A DNA stretch of 64,000 bases from Pseudarthrobacter albicanus (lineage in GTDB: Bacteria; Actinomycetota; Actinomycetes; Actinomycetales; Micrococcaceae): contig NZ_JAGPOT010000011.1 in the NCBI RefSeq assembly GCF_018224015.1, positions 1 through 64,000 on the forward strand. Direction: 5' to 3'. Below are positions 8,012-17,218 of this stretch, piece by piece. Made by a program: the position numbers and the translations under genes. Under the pieces are notes generated by a model, which worked only from the letters and a program-made list of their open reading frames with translations, was not told the origin of the DNA and ran no database searches. Position 1 is the stretch's first letter, and each line of letters opens with the position of its first letter.

Positions 8012-8044
8012 GGCGGGGCCGCCGGAAAATCCGACGGCCCCGCC
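8012..8044. terminator. Strong 15-bp hairpin after infB
   Basis: GGCGGGGCCGCCGGA (8012-8026) pairs with TCCGACGGCCCCGCC (8030-8044), with one wobble position and a 3-nt loop. It begins 14 bases after the infB stop on the minus strand. It is the likely infB terminator or an RNA-stabilising structure. Confidence 0.6.
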
Positions 8045-8058
8045 ACAACGGACCAACC

Positions 8059-11037
8059 TTAGGCGCGCGGCTTTTCGCGCATCTCGAAGGTCTCGATGAT
8101 GTCACCCTCGTTGATGTCGTTGAACGAGCCAAGACCGATACCACACTCGAAGTCCGTGCGGACCTCGGTGGCGTCGTCCTTGAAGCGCTTGAGCGTCTCA
8201 ACGGAGAGGTTCTCGCCGATGACCTTGCCGTCGCGGCTGATGCGGGCCTTCGCGTTGCGCCGGATAACACCGGAGCGGACGATCGAGCCTGCGATGTTGC
8301 CGAACTTGGAGGAACGGAACACTTCGCGGACCTCGGCGGTGCCAAGCTGGACCTCTTCGTACTCCGGCTTGAGCATGCCCTTGAGGGCCAGCTCGATGTC
8401 ATCGATTGCTGCGTAGATGACGGAGTAGAAGCGCATGTCCACGCCTTCGCGGTCTGCCAGGTCGGCAACCCGCTCGGCGGGCTTGACGTTGAAGCCGATG
8501 ATGACGGCGCTGTCGACCGTTGCCAGGTTGACGTCGTTCTGCGTGATCGCACCGACCCCGCGGTGGATGATGCGGAGCTGGACACCCTCGCCGACGTCGA
8601 TCTTGAGCAGCGCGTCCTCGAGGGCTTCCACGGCACCGGACACGTCACCCTTGAGGATGAGGTTGAGGGTGTCGATCTTGCCTTCGGCGACGGCCTGGTC
8701 GAAGTCTTCCAGGCTGATGCGCTTGCGGCGCTTGGCCAGGGCGGCGTTGCGGTCGGCGGTTTCACGCTTCTCGGCGATCTGGCGGGCGGTGCGCTCGTCA
8801 GCGGTCACGAAGAAGGTGTCACCGGCGCGCGGGACGTTGGACAGACCCAGGACCTGCACGGGGCGGGACGGGCCGGCCTCGGTCAGGGCGCTGCCGTCGT
8901 CGTCGAACATCGCACGGACGCGGCCGTGGGCCGTGCCTGCCACGATGGTGTCGCCGACGTGCAGGGTGCCGGACTGGACCAGGACGGTGGCCACGGAACC
9001 GCGGCCCTTGTCCAGGTTGGCTTCAATCGCGATACCGCGGGCATCCTTGTTCGGGTTGGCGCGCATGTCCAGGGCTGCGTCCGCGGTGAGCAGGACAGCC
9101 TCGAGCAGCTCGTCGATGTTGAGGTTCTGGCGGGCAGAGACCTCCACGAACATGGTGTCGCCACCGTATTCTTCCGGGACCAGGCCGTACTCGGTCAGCT
9201 GGCCGCGGACCTTGTCCGGGTTGGCGCCTTCCTTGTCGATCTTGTTCACGGCCACGACGATCGGCACATTGGCCGCCTGCGCGTGGTTGAGGGCCTCAAC
9301 GGTCTGCGGCATGACGCCGTCGTCCGCTGCGACCACCAGGATGGCGATGTCGGTGACCTTCGCACCACGGGCACGCATGGCGGTGAACGCCTCGTGGCCC
9401 GGAGTATCGATGAAGGTGATCTTGCGATCGATGCCTTCGTGCTCGTGGCTGACCTGGTAGGCACCGATGTGCTGCGTGATGCCGCCGTGCTCGCCCGCCA
9501 TGACGTCGGACTTGCGGATGGCATCGAGCAGCCGGGTCTTACCGTGGTCAACGTGGCCCATGACGGTGACAACCGGAGGACGTGCCTCGAGGTCTTCATC
9601 GCCTTCGGCTTCCAGTTCGGCTTCGAAGTCGATGTCGAAGCCGGAGAGCAGCTCGCGCTCCTCGTCTTCCGGTGACACAACCTGCAGCTTGTAGCCAAGC
9701 TCCTCGCCGAGCAGGGCGAAGGTCTCTTCATCCAGCGACTGCGTGGCCGTGGCCATTTCGCCGAGGTGGAAGAGGACGGTCACCAGTGCTGCCGGGTTCG
9801 CCTCGATCTTGTCGGCAAAGTCCGTGATGGAAGAGCCGCGGCGGAGCCGGACAATGGTGTTGCCGTCGCCGCGGGGCACACTGACGCCGCCCAGCGACGG
9901 AGCACTCATCTGCTCGAGTTCCTGGCGCTTGGCACGCTTCGACTTGCGCTGCTTGCCACGGCCTGCGCCGCCCTTGCCGAAAGCACCCTGGGTGCCGCCG
10001 CGGCCGCGGCCGCCCTTGCCGAAGCCACCGCCGGCCGGAGCGCCGCCACCGGCACCGGCACCGGCACCGGGAGCACCGGTACCCGGGGCGCCGCCCGGAC
10101 GGCCCGGACCGCGGCCGCCGCCACCGGGACGGCCTGCACCAGCCGGTGCGGGACGTTCGGTGCGGTTGGGCATCATGCCGGGAGTCGGACGGTTTCCGCC
10201 GGCCCCGGGACGTGCTCCGGCAGCGCCGGCCGGACGCGGAGCGCCCGGACGTGCACCGGCAGCGCCGGCGGGACGCGGAGCACCCGGACGGGGACCGCCA
10301 GCGCCTGCCGCGGGGCGGGGGCCGCCGGGGCGTTCGCCCTCGGTACGGCTTCCGCCCGGACGCGGCATGCCCTGGGAAGGAGCGAACGGGTTGTTACCCG
10401 GACGCGAGGGACGATCGTTGTCGCCGCCGCGGCCCCGGGGCATGCCCTGGGACGTGGCGAAGGGGTTGTTGCCGGGACGGGGACCGCCCGGGCGGGGTGC
10501 CGAGCCGCCGTGGCGGGCCGGCGCAGCGGGAGTTTCAGCCTTCGGAGCGGGCCGCGCGCCGGGCTTGGCGCCCGTCGACGGAGCAGCCGGAGCCTTGGCA
10601 GCCGGTGCAGCCGGTGCAGGTGCCGCAGCGGCGGGTGCCGGTGCTGCGGCGGATGCCGCCGGGGGTGCCGAAAACGTTGCTGCCGCAGGTGCTGCCGGAG
10701 CCGGGGCTGCCGCAGGTGCTGCCGCCGGTGCTGCTGCAGGTCCTGAGGCAGGGGCCGCCGGCGCCGTGGGCGCGGCGGGGCCGGGCGCAGGCGCCGGACG
10801 GCCCGCCGGGGATCCGTCGGATGCCTTGGGGGCCGCCGCGGGTGCTGCGGCAGGCGCTTCTGACTTGGGTGCTGCTGCTGCAGCGGGGAATGCGTTGCGG
10901 AGTTTCCGCACGACGGGGGCCTCAATGGTTGAAGAGGCGGAGCGAACGAACTCGCCCAGTTCCTGCAGTTTGGTTACTGCATCTTTGGAAGTAATACCGA
11001 GCTCTTTAGCAAGCTCATGTACGCGGACCTTGGCCAC
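8059..11037 (-). CDS. infB: Translation initiation factor IF-2
   Basis: IF-2 is the GTPase that places initiator fMet-tRNA on the 30S subunit and promotes subunit joining. At 992 residues it is long, as is usual in high-GC actinobacteria. The start is GTG at 11037, preceded by AGGAGA. The IF2_N module ([21 protein letters not shown]) comes first. An approximately 350-residue Ala/Pro/Gly/Arg-rich linker follows, with tandem repeats such as [13 protein letters not shown] and [11 protein letters not shown]. The G domain starts near residue 488, with [16 protein letters not shown] and NKID. Domains II to IV end with EMREKPRA. It belongs to the rimP-nusA-ylxR-infB operon, with 150 bp separating it from ylxR. 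Confidence 0.97.
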   Translation of the reverse strand: MAKVRVHELAKELGITSKDAVTKLQELGEFVRSASSTIEAPVVRKLRNAFPAAAAAPKSEAPAAAPAAAPKASDGSPAGRPAPAPGPAAPTAPAAPASGPAAAPAAAPAAAPAPAAPAAATFSAPPAASAAAPAPAAAAPAPAAPAAKAPAAPSTGAKPGARPAPKAETPAAPARHGGSAPRPGGPRPGNNPFATSQGMPRGRGGDNDRPSRPGNNPFAPSQGMPRPGGSRTEGERPGGPRPAAGAGGPRPGAPRPAGAAGARPGAPRPAGAAGARPGAGGNRPTPGMMPNRTERPAPAGAGRPGGGGRGPGRPGGAPGTGAPGAGAGAGGGAPAGGGFGKGGRGRGGTQGAFGKGGAGRGKQRKSKRAKRQELEQMSAPSLGGVSVPRGDGNTIVRLRRGSSITDFADKIEANPAALVTVLFHLGEMATATQSLDEETFALLGEELGYKLQVVSPEDEERELLSGFDIDFEAELEAEGDEDLEARPPVVTVMGHVDHGKTRLLDAIRKSDVMAGEHGGITQHIGAYQVSHEHEGIDRKITFIDTPGHEAFTAMRARGAKVTDIAILVVAADDGVMPQTVEALNHAQAANVPIVVAVNKIDKEGANPDKVRGQLTEYGLVPEEYGGDTMFVEVSARQNLNIDELLEAVLLTADAALDMRANPNKDARGIAIEANLDKGRGSVATVLVQSGTLHVGDTIVAGTAHGRVRAMFDDDGSALTEAGPSRPVQVLGLSNVPRAGDTFFVTADERTARQIAEKRETADRNAALAKRRKRISLEDFDQAVAEGKIDTLNLILKGDVSGAVEALEDALLKIDVGEGVQLRIIHRGVGAITQNDVNLATVDSAVIIGFNVKPAERVADLADREGVDMRFYSVIYAAIDDIELALKGMLKPEYEEVQLGTAEVREVFRSSKFGNIAGSIVRSGVIRRNAKARISRDGKVIGENLSVETLKRFKDDATEVRTDFECGIGLGSFNDINEGDIIETFEMREKPRA

Positions 11038-11189
11038 ATTTCTCCTGTCTCGGTCCGCACCGAGCCAGGCACGAACCGTCTACTTCTTAATGCGGACCTC
11101 CGCCGCGAGTGCAGCTGAAAGGTCCATTGCAGAGCGCAACAAAGTTGTCATCGTTGCGCACTCATCGCTGGGAACTCATCGGGTTTCCA

Positions 11190-11531
11190 TCAGTTTTCTG
11201 ACCCGCTTTCAGGTTGGACGGTTTTCGCTGCGGCCACCGGGGTGTCCACGGCTTTCGTGCCTGCCGCCAGCCGGCGTTCGACGTCGGCCGTTCCGGTTGC
11301 GCCGTTGAGGGCGCGTCCGAACGCTCGACGTTTGACCGCCAGTGCCAGGCACTTCTCGCTGGGGTGCAGCCATGCACCCCGGCCAGCCATCCGGCGTCGT
11401 TCATCCACCAGGACGGCGGATGAACCGCTGCCGTCGGCGACGAGCCGGAGTAACTCAGACCGCGAGCCCTTCTGTCGGCATCCGATGCAGGTGCGCTGCG
11501 GCTGATGCTCGAGGTGCTGCACTTGTGCCAC
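11190..11531 (-). CDS. ylxR: YlxR/DUF448 RNA-binding protein
   Basis: A YlxR-family protein, about 113 residues, found between nusA and infB in many bacteria. The conserved core is RTCIGCRQKGSRSELLRLV, followed by GRGAWLHPSEKCLALAVKRR and an RAFGRAL segment. Cys-x2-Cys and GRGAWLH are the family hallmarks. The fold binds RNA, and the family has been linked to rnpB/RNase P or transcriptional roles in some species. GTG starts at 11531 and 11522 are both possible; the frame also extends further upstream without conserved sequence. The gene is oriented with the operon, 213 bp after nusA. Confidence 0.85.
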   Translation of the reverse strand: MAQVQHLEHQPQRTCIGCRQKGSRSELLRLVADGSGSSAVLVDERRRMAGRGAWLHPSEKCLALAVKRRAFGRALNGATGTADVERRLAAGTKAVDTPVAAAKTVQPESGSEN

Positions 11532-11686
11532 GTACGAGAATCTTCCTGCCAGTACATATCTGCCGGCCTGTTGCTTCCGGATGGCTTGGCGGGACGTGAA
11601 CAACAACGTCTCCGCCACACCCGGACGCGCTCAGGGCACGCGGATACCGGCCGTTAGGCCCGGTCATGTCTATTCTAGCCCCTCCG

Positions 11687-11720
11687 GCGCCCGGGTCCCG
11701 AACTTGCAGGATCCGGGCGC
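11687..11720. terminator. Hairpin between nusA and ylxR
   Basis: GCGCCCGG (11687-11694) pairs with CCGGGCGC (11713-11720) across an 18-nt loop, 25 bases past the nusA stop on the minus strand. It has no T run. An RNA-processing or attenuation role inside the operon is possible. Confidence 0.35.
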
Positions 11721-11744
11721 AGGCGGGCAGGCCGGAACTGCGGC

Positions 11745-12725
11745 CTATTTGTCCCGGCTGACCGCGGCGTCGGAGGCGATGTCGATCCGCCAGCCCGTGA
11801 GCTTGGCGGCGAGCCGGGCGTTCTGGCCTTCCTTGCCGATGGCCAGGGAGAGCTGGTAGTCGGGGACAACCACGCGGGCGGAGCGGGTTGCTTCGTCCGT
11901 GATGGTGACCGAATTCACGCGCGACGGCGAGAGGGCGCTGGCGATGAAGGTCGCCGGATCATCGCTGTAGTCGACGATGTCGATCTTCTCGTCGTTCAGT
12001 TCGGTCATGACGGCGCGCACGCGCGAGCCCATTTCACCGATGCAGGCGCCCTTGGCGTTAATGCCGGAGACGTTGGCCTTGACCGCGATCTTGGTGCGGT
12101 GCCCGGCTTCCCGGGCCAGGGCCACGATCTCCACGGAACGGTCGGCGATCTCGGGAACTTCCAGCTCGAAAAGCTTCCGGACCAGGCCCGGGTGCGAGCG
12201 GGACAGCGTGATCGAGGGACCCTTGGTGCCGCGGTGGACATCGATGACGAAGGCGCGGAGCCGGTTGCCGTGGACGTACTTCTCCCCCGGCACCTGCTCG
12301 GGCGGCGGCAGCAGTGCCTCCACCGTGCCCAGGTTGACCTGGATCATGTGCGGGTTGTTGCCCTGCTGGATGGTTCCGGCGACCAGTTCGCCTTCACGGC
12401 CCTTGAACTGGCCCAGTACGTTGTCATCCTCGGCATCGCGCAGACGCTGCAGGATAATCTGCCGCGCGGTGCTGGCCGCGATGCGGCCGAAGCCCGCGGG
12501 AGTGTCCTCGAATTCGCCGATGGGGGCGCCGTCGTCGTCAATCTCCGTGGCCCAGATGGTCACGTGCCCGCTCTTCCGGTCCAGCTCGGCGCGGGCCTTT
12601 TCAAAGGCGCCCGGGGTCTTGTGGTACGCCACCAGCAGTGCCTGCTCGATGGTCGGAATCAGGAGATCCAGCGGGATTTCACGCTCACGCTCCAGGAGTC
12701 TCAGTGCGCTCATGTCAATATCCAT
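11745..12725 (-). CDS. nusA: Transcription elongation/termination factor NusA
   Basis: NusA binds RNA polymerase and controls pausing, termination and antitermination. The 326-residue protein has the N-terminal polymerase-binding domain ([31 protein letters not shown]), an S1 domain near residues 105-180 ([25 protein letters not shown]) and two KH domains ([54 protein letters not shown]). It lacks the acidic C-terminal repeats of proteobacterial NusA, as is normal in actinobacteria. The ATG overlaps the rimP stop by one base (TGATG), giving tight coupling. Confidence 0.96.
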   Translation of the reverse strand: MDIDMSALRLLEREREIPLDLLIPTIEQALLVAYHKTPGAFEKARAELDRKSGHVTIWATEIDDDGAPIGEFEDTPAGFGRIAASTARQIILQRLRDAEDDNVLGQFKGREGELVAGTIQQGNNPHMIQVNLGTVEALLPPPEQVPGEKYVHGNRLRAFVIDVHRGTKGPSITLSRSHPGLVRKLFELEVPEIADRSVEIVALAREAGHRTKIAVKANVSGINAKGACIGEMGSRVRAVMTELNDEKIDIVDYSDDPATFIASALSPSRVNSVTITDEATRSARVVVPDYQLSLAIGKEGQNARLAAKLTGWRIDIASDAAVSRDK

Positions 12726-13342
12726 CAGGCCTCCTCAGAAGGTCCATTGTGTCCGTTTTCCAGGCCGGCCTCGTCGAGGCGGCTGAACTCTATTTCGACT
12801 TTTCCGCTGCGGATCCTGTCGAAGGGGAGCTTGATGGGGTCGCCCTGCTTGGGCTTCATTCCCTTTTTCACGGTGATCTCCGGGACCACGGTGACGCCGT
12901 CGTCGTCCACGGACTGGATCCTGCCGGTGACGTTGTCCCCCTGGATGACGTTGACCGACGCCATCCGCCCGCGGGCGCGGTGCCAGTGCCGCTGTTCTGT
13001 AAGGGGACGTCCGACGCCGGGGGAGGACACCTCGAGCTCGTAGGGACGCGAGTCCGTGCTGGGGTCATTGTCCAGGACATCGGAAAGGGTCTTGGAGATC
13101 TCGGCGATGACGTCGAGCGTGACGCCGCCGGTCTCTTCCTGCGGCAGGTCCACCACCACGTGGACCACGCGGTTGGCCCCTGCGACGTGGATGGAAACGT
13201 CCTCCACGTACAGCCGGTTCGCCAGGACGGCGGGCTCCAGGAGAGCGTGCAGGCGCGTGGCCTCCAGGTTCTGGGCGGGTTCGGCTTCGGCCTTCCCCGT
13301 CCCGGACCGGCCTGTTGAAGTCGTGGCTTCTGGATTGGACAT
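12725..13342 (-). CDS. rimP: Ribosome maturation factor RimP
   Basis: RimP assists 30S assembly. The chosen ATG at 13342 ([11 protein letters not shown]) follows an AGGAGG site; the 24-residue extension upstream overlaps the divergent promoter region and is unlikely. Landmarks in the 205-residue product are [30 protein letters not shown], the strong family motif [20 protein letters not shown], and an SH3-like C-terminal domain ([15 protein letters not shown]). The first 30 residues are a disordered Thr/Ser/Gly/Glu-rich leader. rimP heads the nusA-ylxR-infB cluster and is divergent from the DUF4439 gene. Confidence 0.94.
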   Translation of the reverse strand: MSNPEATTSTGRSGTGKAEAEPAQNLEATRLHALLEPAVLANRLYVEDVSIHVAGANRVVHVVVDLPQEETGGVTLDVIAEISKTLSDVLDNDPSTDSRPYELEVSSPGVGRPLTEQRHWHRARGRMASVNVIQGDNVTGRIQSVDDDGVTVVPEITVKKGMKPKQGDPIKLPFDRIRSGKVEIEFSRLDEAGLENGHNGPSEEA

Positions 13343-13430
13343 GACGCCGCCGCCTCCTGCTAGATGATGTTGTGTGACTACTAGCGTAGCGATTTTCCCG
13401 GCGCCGTGGTGCACTCAGTTCCTTGCCGGC

Positions 13431-14651
13431 ATGACAACATGGTCTGTTGTGAAAGACGACACCAGGGAAAAACGACGGCGGGTCTCCCCCCGCCGCCTTT
13501 TTCCCCGGATCCTTCCCCGCTTTGCATTTCTGGCCTGCCTCGCCCTGGTGGCTGTCAGCCTGGGAGCGGCATTGACGCCCGTTGTCCCGCGGGAGCCCCC
13601 GGAACCGCCGTTTTCCGAACGGGCACGGGCCTCGGCACTGACGGCAGCGCTCCGGCTAAGGACCGCCGGCGAACAGCTCTCCGAGGCTGCCCCGGACCCC
13701 GGATCCGGCACCGGGCAGCCGGCCTTTTCGCAGACTGTGACCTTGCTGACAACCCAGGCCCGGGCGCTCCTGGGACCGGGCGATGCCCCCCCTGATGCGT
13801 CCGCTGAGCCGCCGTCGTCAACCCCGTCCGCTGCCTCGTCCTCCCCTCCCCTGCCGACCTCGGCGGCAGGCCTGGCCGCCGAACTGGCGCGCAGCGGCAG
13901 CCAGCGCCTGGCCGATGCGGCCACGGCCGACGGCGGCATGGCACGCCTCCTGGCAGCCGTCGGAACCGGGCAACTACTCCAGGCGTCCGCCCTGGCCGCC
14001 GGCGCCGGCCCCGCAGTGCCCGCCGTGCCCGCCGGCCCCGCAGTGCCCGCCGTGCCCGCAGTGCCCGCGCAAGCCGATCCTGCCTCTGCCTCTGCCCAGC
14101 CTTCCGGAGCGTGCCCGGCCCCGGACGTGACGGCGTCGTCCGTTCCTCCGGCTCCTTCCACGGGCGGCACTCTGCCGGGTGCCGCTGCGCTCGGCGGCGC
14201 GCTGGCGGCGACAGTACGGATCGAAGCGGAGACTGTCTACGGCTACCAGGTGGCCCTGACCCGGCTTGGCGGGGATGCGGCGAAGCCGGCGGCCGAGCAG
14301 CTGGCCCGCCACGAGGCACTGGTCAGCGCGGCGGAAACCCTGAGCCGAGGGCAGTGCGTCCCCGTCCCGCCGCTCGAGGCCGGCTACGTGCTGGGGCCGT
14401 CATTCCTTGCAGCGCCCGCCGCCGGCCTGGCCGGGCAGGAAACGGCCACGCTGCCGGTCTACGGCGACCTCGTGGCGCTGAGCGACGGGGAGACCCGCCG
14501 GTGGGCGATCGCCGGCCTGCTGGACGCAGCCCGGCGGGCCGTACTCTGGGGCCGGGATCCCGGTCCGCTGCCCGGATTATTGGCTGACCCGGCGGCGTTT
14601 CCCGCGCTGCCTGCTGGCGCGCTGCCCCCTGAAAGCCCGGCAGCCCGCTGA
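13431..14651 (+). CDS. DUF4439 ferritin-like domain protein, membrane anchored
   Basis: A protein of about 406 residues. A basic N-terminus (REKRRRVSPRRLFPRILPR) leads into one transmembrane segment, FAFLACLALVAVSLGAAL. A long Pro/Ala/Ser linker follows, with a PAVPAVPAGPAVPAVPAVPA repeat near residue 200. The C-terminal 150 residues (TVRIEAETVYGYQVALTRLG, RHEALVSAAETLSRGQC, LPVYGDLVALSDGETRRWAI) match DUF4439, a ferritin-like helical domain usually encoded opposite rimP. The function is unknown; an extracytoplasmic location is predicted. The start could be ATG 13431 or GTG 13446. A GC hairpin followed by five T residues at 13476-13502 lies over the first codons. Confidence 0.75.
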   Translation: MTTWSVVKDDTREKRRRVSPRRLFPRILPRFAFLACLALVAVSLGAALTPVVPREPPEPPFSERARASALTAALRLRTAGEQLSEAAPDPGSGTGQPAFSQTVTLLTTQARALLGPGDAPPDASAEPPSSTPSAASSSPPLPTSAAGLAAELARSGSQRLADAATADGGMARLLAAVGTGQLLQASALAAGAGPAVPAVPAGPAVPAVPAVPAQADPASASAQPSGACPAPDVTASSVPPAPSTGGTLPGAAALGGALAATVRIEAETVYGYQVALTRLGGDAAKPAAEQLARHEALVSAAETLSRGQCVPVPPLEAGYVLGPSFLAAPAAGLAGQETATLPVYGDLVALSDGETRRWAIAGLLDAARRAVLWGRDPGPLPGLLADPAAFPALPAGALPPESPAAR

Positions 14652-14663
14652 CGCAGGGCTTAC

Positions 14664-14754
14664 GGCGCCGTCCGGGGGCACTTTGAACCCCGAAACCGGC
14701 GATTTCGTGCCGGAACGCGGCGAGTCCCTGACGAAGTGCCCCCGCTGGGGCGCC
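14664..14754. repeat. Inverted-repeat element, copy B of three (46-nt spacer)
   Basis: The left arm ends GTCCGGGGGCACTTTG (14670-14685). The right arm starts CGAAGTGCCCCCG (14732-14744). Both outer ends carry GGCGCC. The interval between ACTTTG and CGAAGT is again exactly 46 nt, but its sequence differs from copy A. It lies between two convergent genes. Confidence 0.8.
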
Positions 14755-14763
14755 GCTGCCCCG

Positions 14764-15168
14764 CTACTTCCACTCGGACAGGCGGCCTTCAGACTTGCCG
14801 TCCGCCACCTCGTACTCGAACAGGACCGCGATCCCGTTGAGGCTGCTCAACTCGTCGGAGGTGGTTTCGTAGAACAACGCACCCCGCCAGGCGAGTTGGC
14901 CCGGACCGGTGAACCTGCCGACGCCTCTGCCGGTGAAGGTCGCAGTCTGCCCGCTTGCGGTGACGACAAAACCGTTTCCGCTGCCGGCGACCGTGCCGCC
15001 GGGGCGGATCGTGCCGACGTAGGTGACCGTGACGTCAACCTGGACACCGCAGAGCGTGCCGACCTGATGATCGGTCACTTCGCTGCGCGGACCGAGACCA
15101 ATGTCTTCCAGAACCCGCGTGCTGATGGCTTGTCCGGTGAATTCCCCGATTTGCTCTCCGAGCATCAT
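14764..15168 (-). CDS. Conserved hypothetical protein, beta-rich
   Basis: A 134-residue protein starting MMLGEQIGEFTGQ, with an AAGGAG site seven bases upstream of the ATG at 15168; the 50-residue upstream frame extension is therefore rejected. The sequence alternates polar and hydrophobic residues (VQVDVTVTYVGTIRPGGTVAG, GFVVTASGQTATFTGRGVG, AWRGALFYETTSDELSSLNG, AVLFEYEVADGKSEGRL). This suggests a lipocalin-like or allene-oxide-cyclase-like beta barrel. I do not recognise a family with certainty. It lies downstream of and on the same strand as the ArsR/SRPBCC pair. Confidence 0.65.
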   Translation of the reverse strand: MMLGEQIGEFTGQAISTRVLEDIGLGPRSEVTDHQVGTLCGVQVDVTVTYVGTIRPGGTVAGSGNGFVVTASGQTATFTGRGVGRFTGPGQLAWRGALFYETTSDELSSLNGIAVLFEYEVADGKSEGRLSEWK

Positions 15169-15340
15169 GATCTCCTTGCCAATTGGATCGGTGCATGGAC
15201 CCACGTCGACTGACGTGACGCTCCAATGGTAGGGCGGAGACCGCTCGAGGTCGACGTCGGTCCGGTGCCCGTTGCGACAGTTCGGATGACTGGGCCCGGC
15301 GCCCTGTCGCCCCGGCAACCCATCCCTCCCTCATATCGTC

Positions 15341-15808
15341 CTAGGCCAGTACCTTGTCGAGCTTGGTGAACGAGCTGCCCCAGCCCTCGCGGGTCATCTC
15401 CACCCATTCGGTGCTGTCGAAGGGGCCCTGGGTAAGGTGCAGCCGGGTCCGGCCTCCCAGGTCCTCGAACTCAAGCCGCAATTCGAGCTGGAGGGTGATG
15501 CCGACGTCGGGCTCCGCCCTCTGGCTGGCCACCAGTAGCGACGGCGGGTCGTAGACGGAGATCACGGCGTCGATCGGCGACTCCTTGGCGACGCCGTCCT
15601 CCTCGTAGACCATGACGAGCTGCCAGGTGCCCCCGACGCGGGGTTCGACGACGATCCGGTCCCGGGGCGAGTCCACGCCCTCCGGGCCGAACCATGCGGC
15701 GAGCTGGTCCGGATCGGTGAAGGCCTTGAAGACCAGCTCGCGTGGAGCATCGAACTCCCTGGTCATGGTGAGGGTGTGGGACTCAGTGGTGTTCTGTTGC
15801 GTGTTCAT
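15341..15808 (-). CDS. SRPBCC/AHSA1-family ligand-binding protein
   Basis: A 155-residue START/AHSA1-like helix-grip protein. Landmarks are REFDAPRELVFKAFTDPDQLAAWFGPEG at residues 16-43, GGTWQLVMVYEEDG, RTRLHLTQGPFDS and a C-terminal helix (WVEMTREGWGSSFTKLDKVLA). Proteins of this family bind hydrophobic ligands and are very often encoded in one operon with an ArsR regulator, as here. The ATG lies inside the end of the arsR-type gene (26-bp overlap), so translation is coupled. The ligand and the biological role are unknown. Confidence 0.85.
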   Translation of the reverse strand: MNTQQNTTESHTLTMTREFDAPRELVFKAFTDPDQLAAWFGPEGVDSPRDRIVVEPRVGGTWQLVMVYEEDGVAKESPIDAVISVYDPPSLLVASQRAEPDVGITLQLELRLEFEDLGGRTRLHLTQGPFDSTEWVEMTREGWGSSFTKLDKVLA

Positions 15809-16154
15809 TACCTGACTCCTGATTCTTGGGAACTTGCTGGATCGTTCGCAAATGCGCATCGAGACGGCTGAAGCTGACGTCCCAAAAGCGCCTGTACTTG
15901 TCCATGTATTCAGCAGCCTCGCGCAGCGGTGCGGCCTCGAGCTTCGAGGAGCGCCATTGCGCATTCCGGCTCCGAGTGATCAGCCCGGCGGTTTCCAGCA
16001 CCTTAAGGTGGCGGGAGACCGCAGGGAGGCTGATGTCGAAGGGCTCGGCCAGCTGATTCACGGTGGCTTCGCCCTCCGCCAGCCGGGCCAGGATGGCCCT
16101 GCGGGTGGGGTCGGCAAGCGCCGAGAAGATGAGGCTGAGCCGATCGGTTGACAT
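15783..16154 (-). CDS. ArsR/SmtB-family winged-helix repressor
   Basis: The 123-residue regulator has a typical ArsR winged helix: SALADPTRRAILARLAEGEATVNQLAEPFDISLPAVSRHLKVLETAGLITRSRNAQWRSSKLE. The metal-binding ELCVCDL motif of classical ArsR is absent (VNQLAEPFDIS), so it is more likely a non-metal sensor paired with the SRPBCC protein. That arrangement is common in actinobacteria. A very AT-rich symmetric site 16-53 bp upstream of its start is a strong autoregulatory operator candidate. Confidence 0.9.
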   Translation of the reverse strand: MSTDRLSLIFSALADPTRRAILARLAEGEATVNQLAEPFDISLPAVSRHLKVLETAGLITRSRNAQWRSSKLEAAPLREAAEYMDKYRRFWDVSFSRLDAHLRTIQQVPKNQESGNEHATEHH

Positions 16155-16169
16155 CGTGATGCGCCCTTG

Positions 16170-16207
16170 TATTTAATATTTCCGTTAATTAACTGATCTG
16201 TTAAATA
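16170..16207. promoter_or_regulatory. Three-part AT-rich palindrome, candidate ArsR operator
   Basis: The site reads TATTTAA, 7 bp, GTTAATTAAC, 7 bp, TTAAATA. It is symmetric about the centre of GTTAATTAAC. It sits just upstream of the ArsR-type gene in otherwise GC-rich DNA. Binding of two repressor dimers is the natural reading, but that is inferred. Confidence 0.6.
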
Positions 16208-16358
16208 TGCGCCCCCGGGGACCGGGTGTCAAGGGTTCCCTGTAACGCTCCCTCGGTCCGCCCAAGCCAGCGGCGCAACGTGGCACTGCTGACGCTGGCT
16301 TGACTTGCTTAGCGTCGCAATACTGGCAAGCACATGGCGCTGGTGCTTTGCTGGAGTA

Positions 16359-17087
16359 ATGGAAACTTCCGGCGCGGCAACCCTCCACGAGAACGAACCC
16401 CATAGGAACGACCTCGCCCAGCGGCTCAATTGGCTACGGGCAGGCGTTCTGGGCGCCAACGACGGGATCGTGTCCGTGGCCGCGATCGTGGTCGGCGTCG
16501 CGGGCGTCACCACGGACTCGGGCCCGATCCTGATCGCCGGCGCCGCGGGCATGGTCGGCGGTGCCATCTCCATGGCCCTGGGCGAATATGTTTCCGTCAG
16601 CAGCCAGAAGGACAGCCAGGAGGCCTTGATCTCGAAAGAACGCCGGGAGCTGGAGGAGGAGCCCGAAGAGGAGCTGGAAGAACTTGCCGCCATCTACCAG
16701 GCCAAAGGACTCAGCGCAGAGACGGCCCGCACCGTGGCCCTCGAACTCACCAAGCACGATGCCCTGGCCGCTCACCTTTCGGCGGAGCTTAACATCGACG
16801 AGACCGATATCGTCAGCCCCTGGCACGCCGCCTTCGCCTCGTTCGTCGCGTTCCTGATCGGTGCCGTCCTGCCGATGCTGGCCATCCTGCTGCCGCCGGA
16901 GAACATCCGTGTCCAGTTGACCTTCGGTGCCGTCCTCGTGGCCTTGGCGATCACGGGAGCGCTGGGCGCCTGGATCGGCGGCGGCTCGAAACTGAAGGCG
17001 GCGGTCCGCGTCGTGGTCGGCGGTGCACTGGCCCTGGCGGCCACCTTCCTCCTCGGCAACCTGCTCGGCGCCAGCGGGGTCGTCTAG
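16359..17087 (+). CDS. VIT1/CCC1-family metal transporter
   Basis: A 242-residue member of the vacuolar iron transporter family, which moves Fe2+ or Mn2+ across membranes. The N-terminal RLNWLRAGVLGANDGIVSVAAIVVGVAG and GAAGMVGGAISMALGEYVSVSSQKDSQ form the first two helices with the conserved metal-path residues. A cytosolic Glu-rich region follows (ERRELEEEPEEELEELAAIYQ), then the FASFVAFLIGAVLPML helix and two more. The start is ATG 16359 after CTGGAG. It stands alone, opposite the ArsR operon; no iron-box-like site was identified. Confidence 0.88.
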   Translation: METSGAATLHENEPHRNDLAQRLNWLRAGVLGANDGIVSVAAIVVGVAGVTTDSGPILIAGAAGMVGGAISMALGEYVSVSSQKDSQEALISKERRELEEEPEEELEELAAIYQAKGLSAETARTVALELTKHDALAAHLSAELNIDETDIVSPWHAAFASFVAFLIGAVLPMLAILLPPENIRVQLTFGAVLVALAITGALGAWIGGGSKLKAAVRVVVGGALALAATFLLGNLLGASGVV

Positions 17088-17218
17088 CGAGACGCAAAAT
17101 GCTTCTCGCTGCGACAATTCCCTGACGCGGCCGGCATTCGGCATTCCGGTAGCGCCAGGGAATTTGCGCGTCGCACTCGATTCAGGACCCATCCTGTGCA
17201 CACTGTACTGGGGCCCGG

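Noticed and set aside
9743..11308. Long Pro/Ala-rich open frame opposite the infB N-terminal linker
   Set aside because: It is the reverse reading of the IF-2 Ala/Pro/Gly linker repeats.
13374..13430. Extension of the DUF4439 frame back to GTG 13374
   Set aside because: It overlaps the divergent rimP promoter region and adds no conserved residues; ATG 13431 is more likely.
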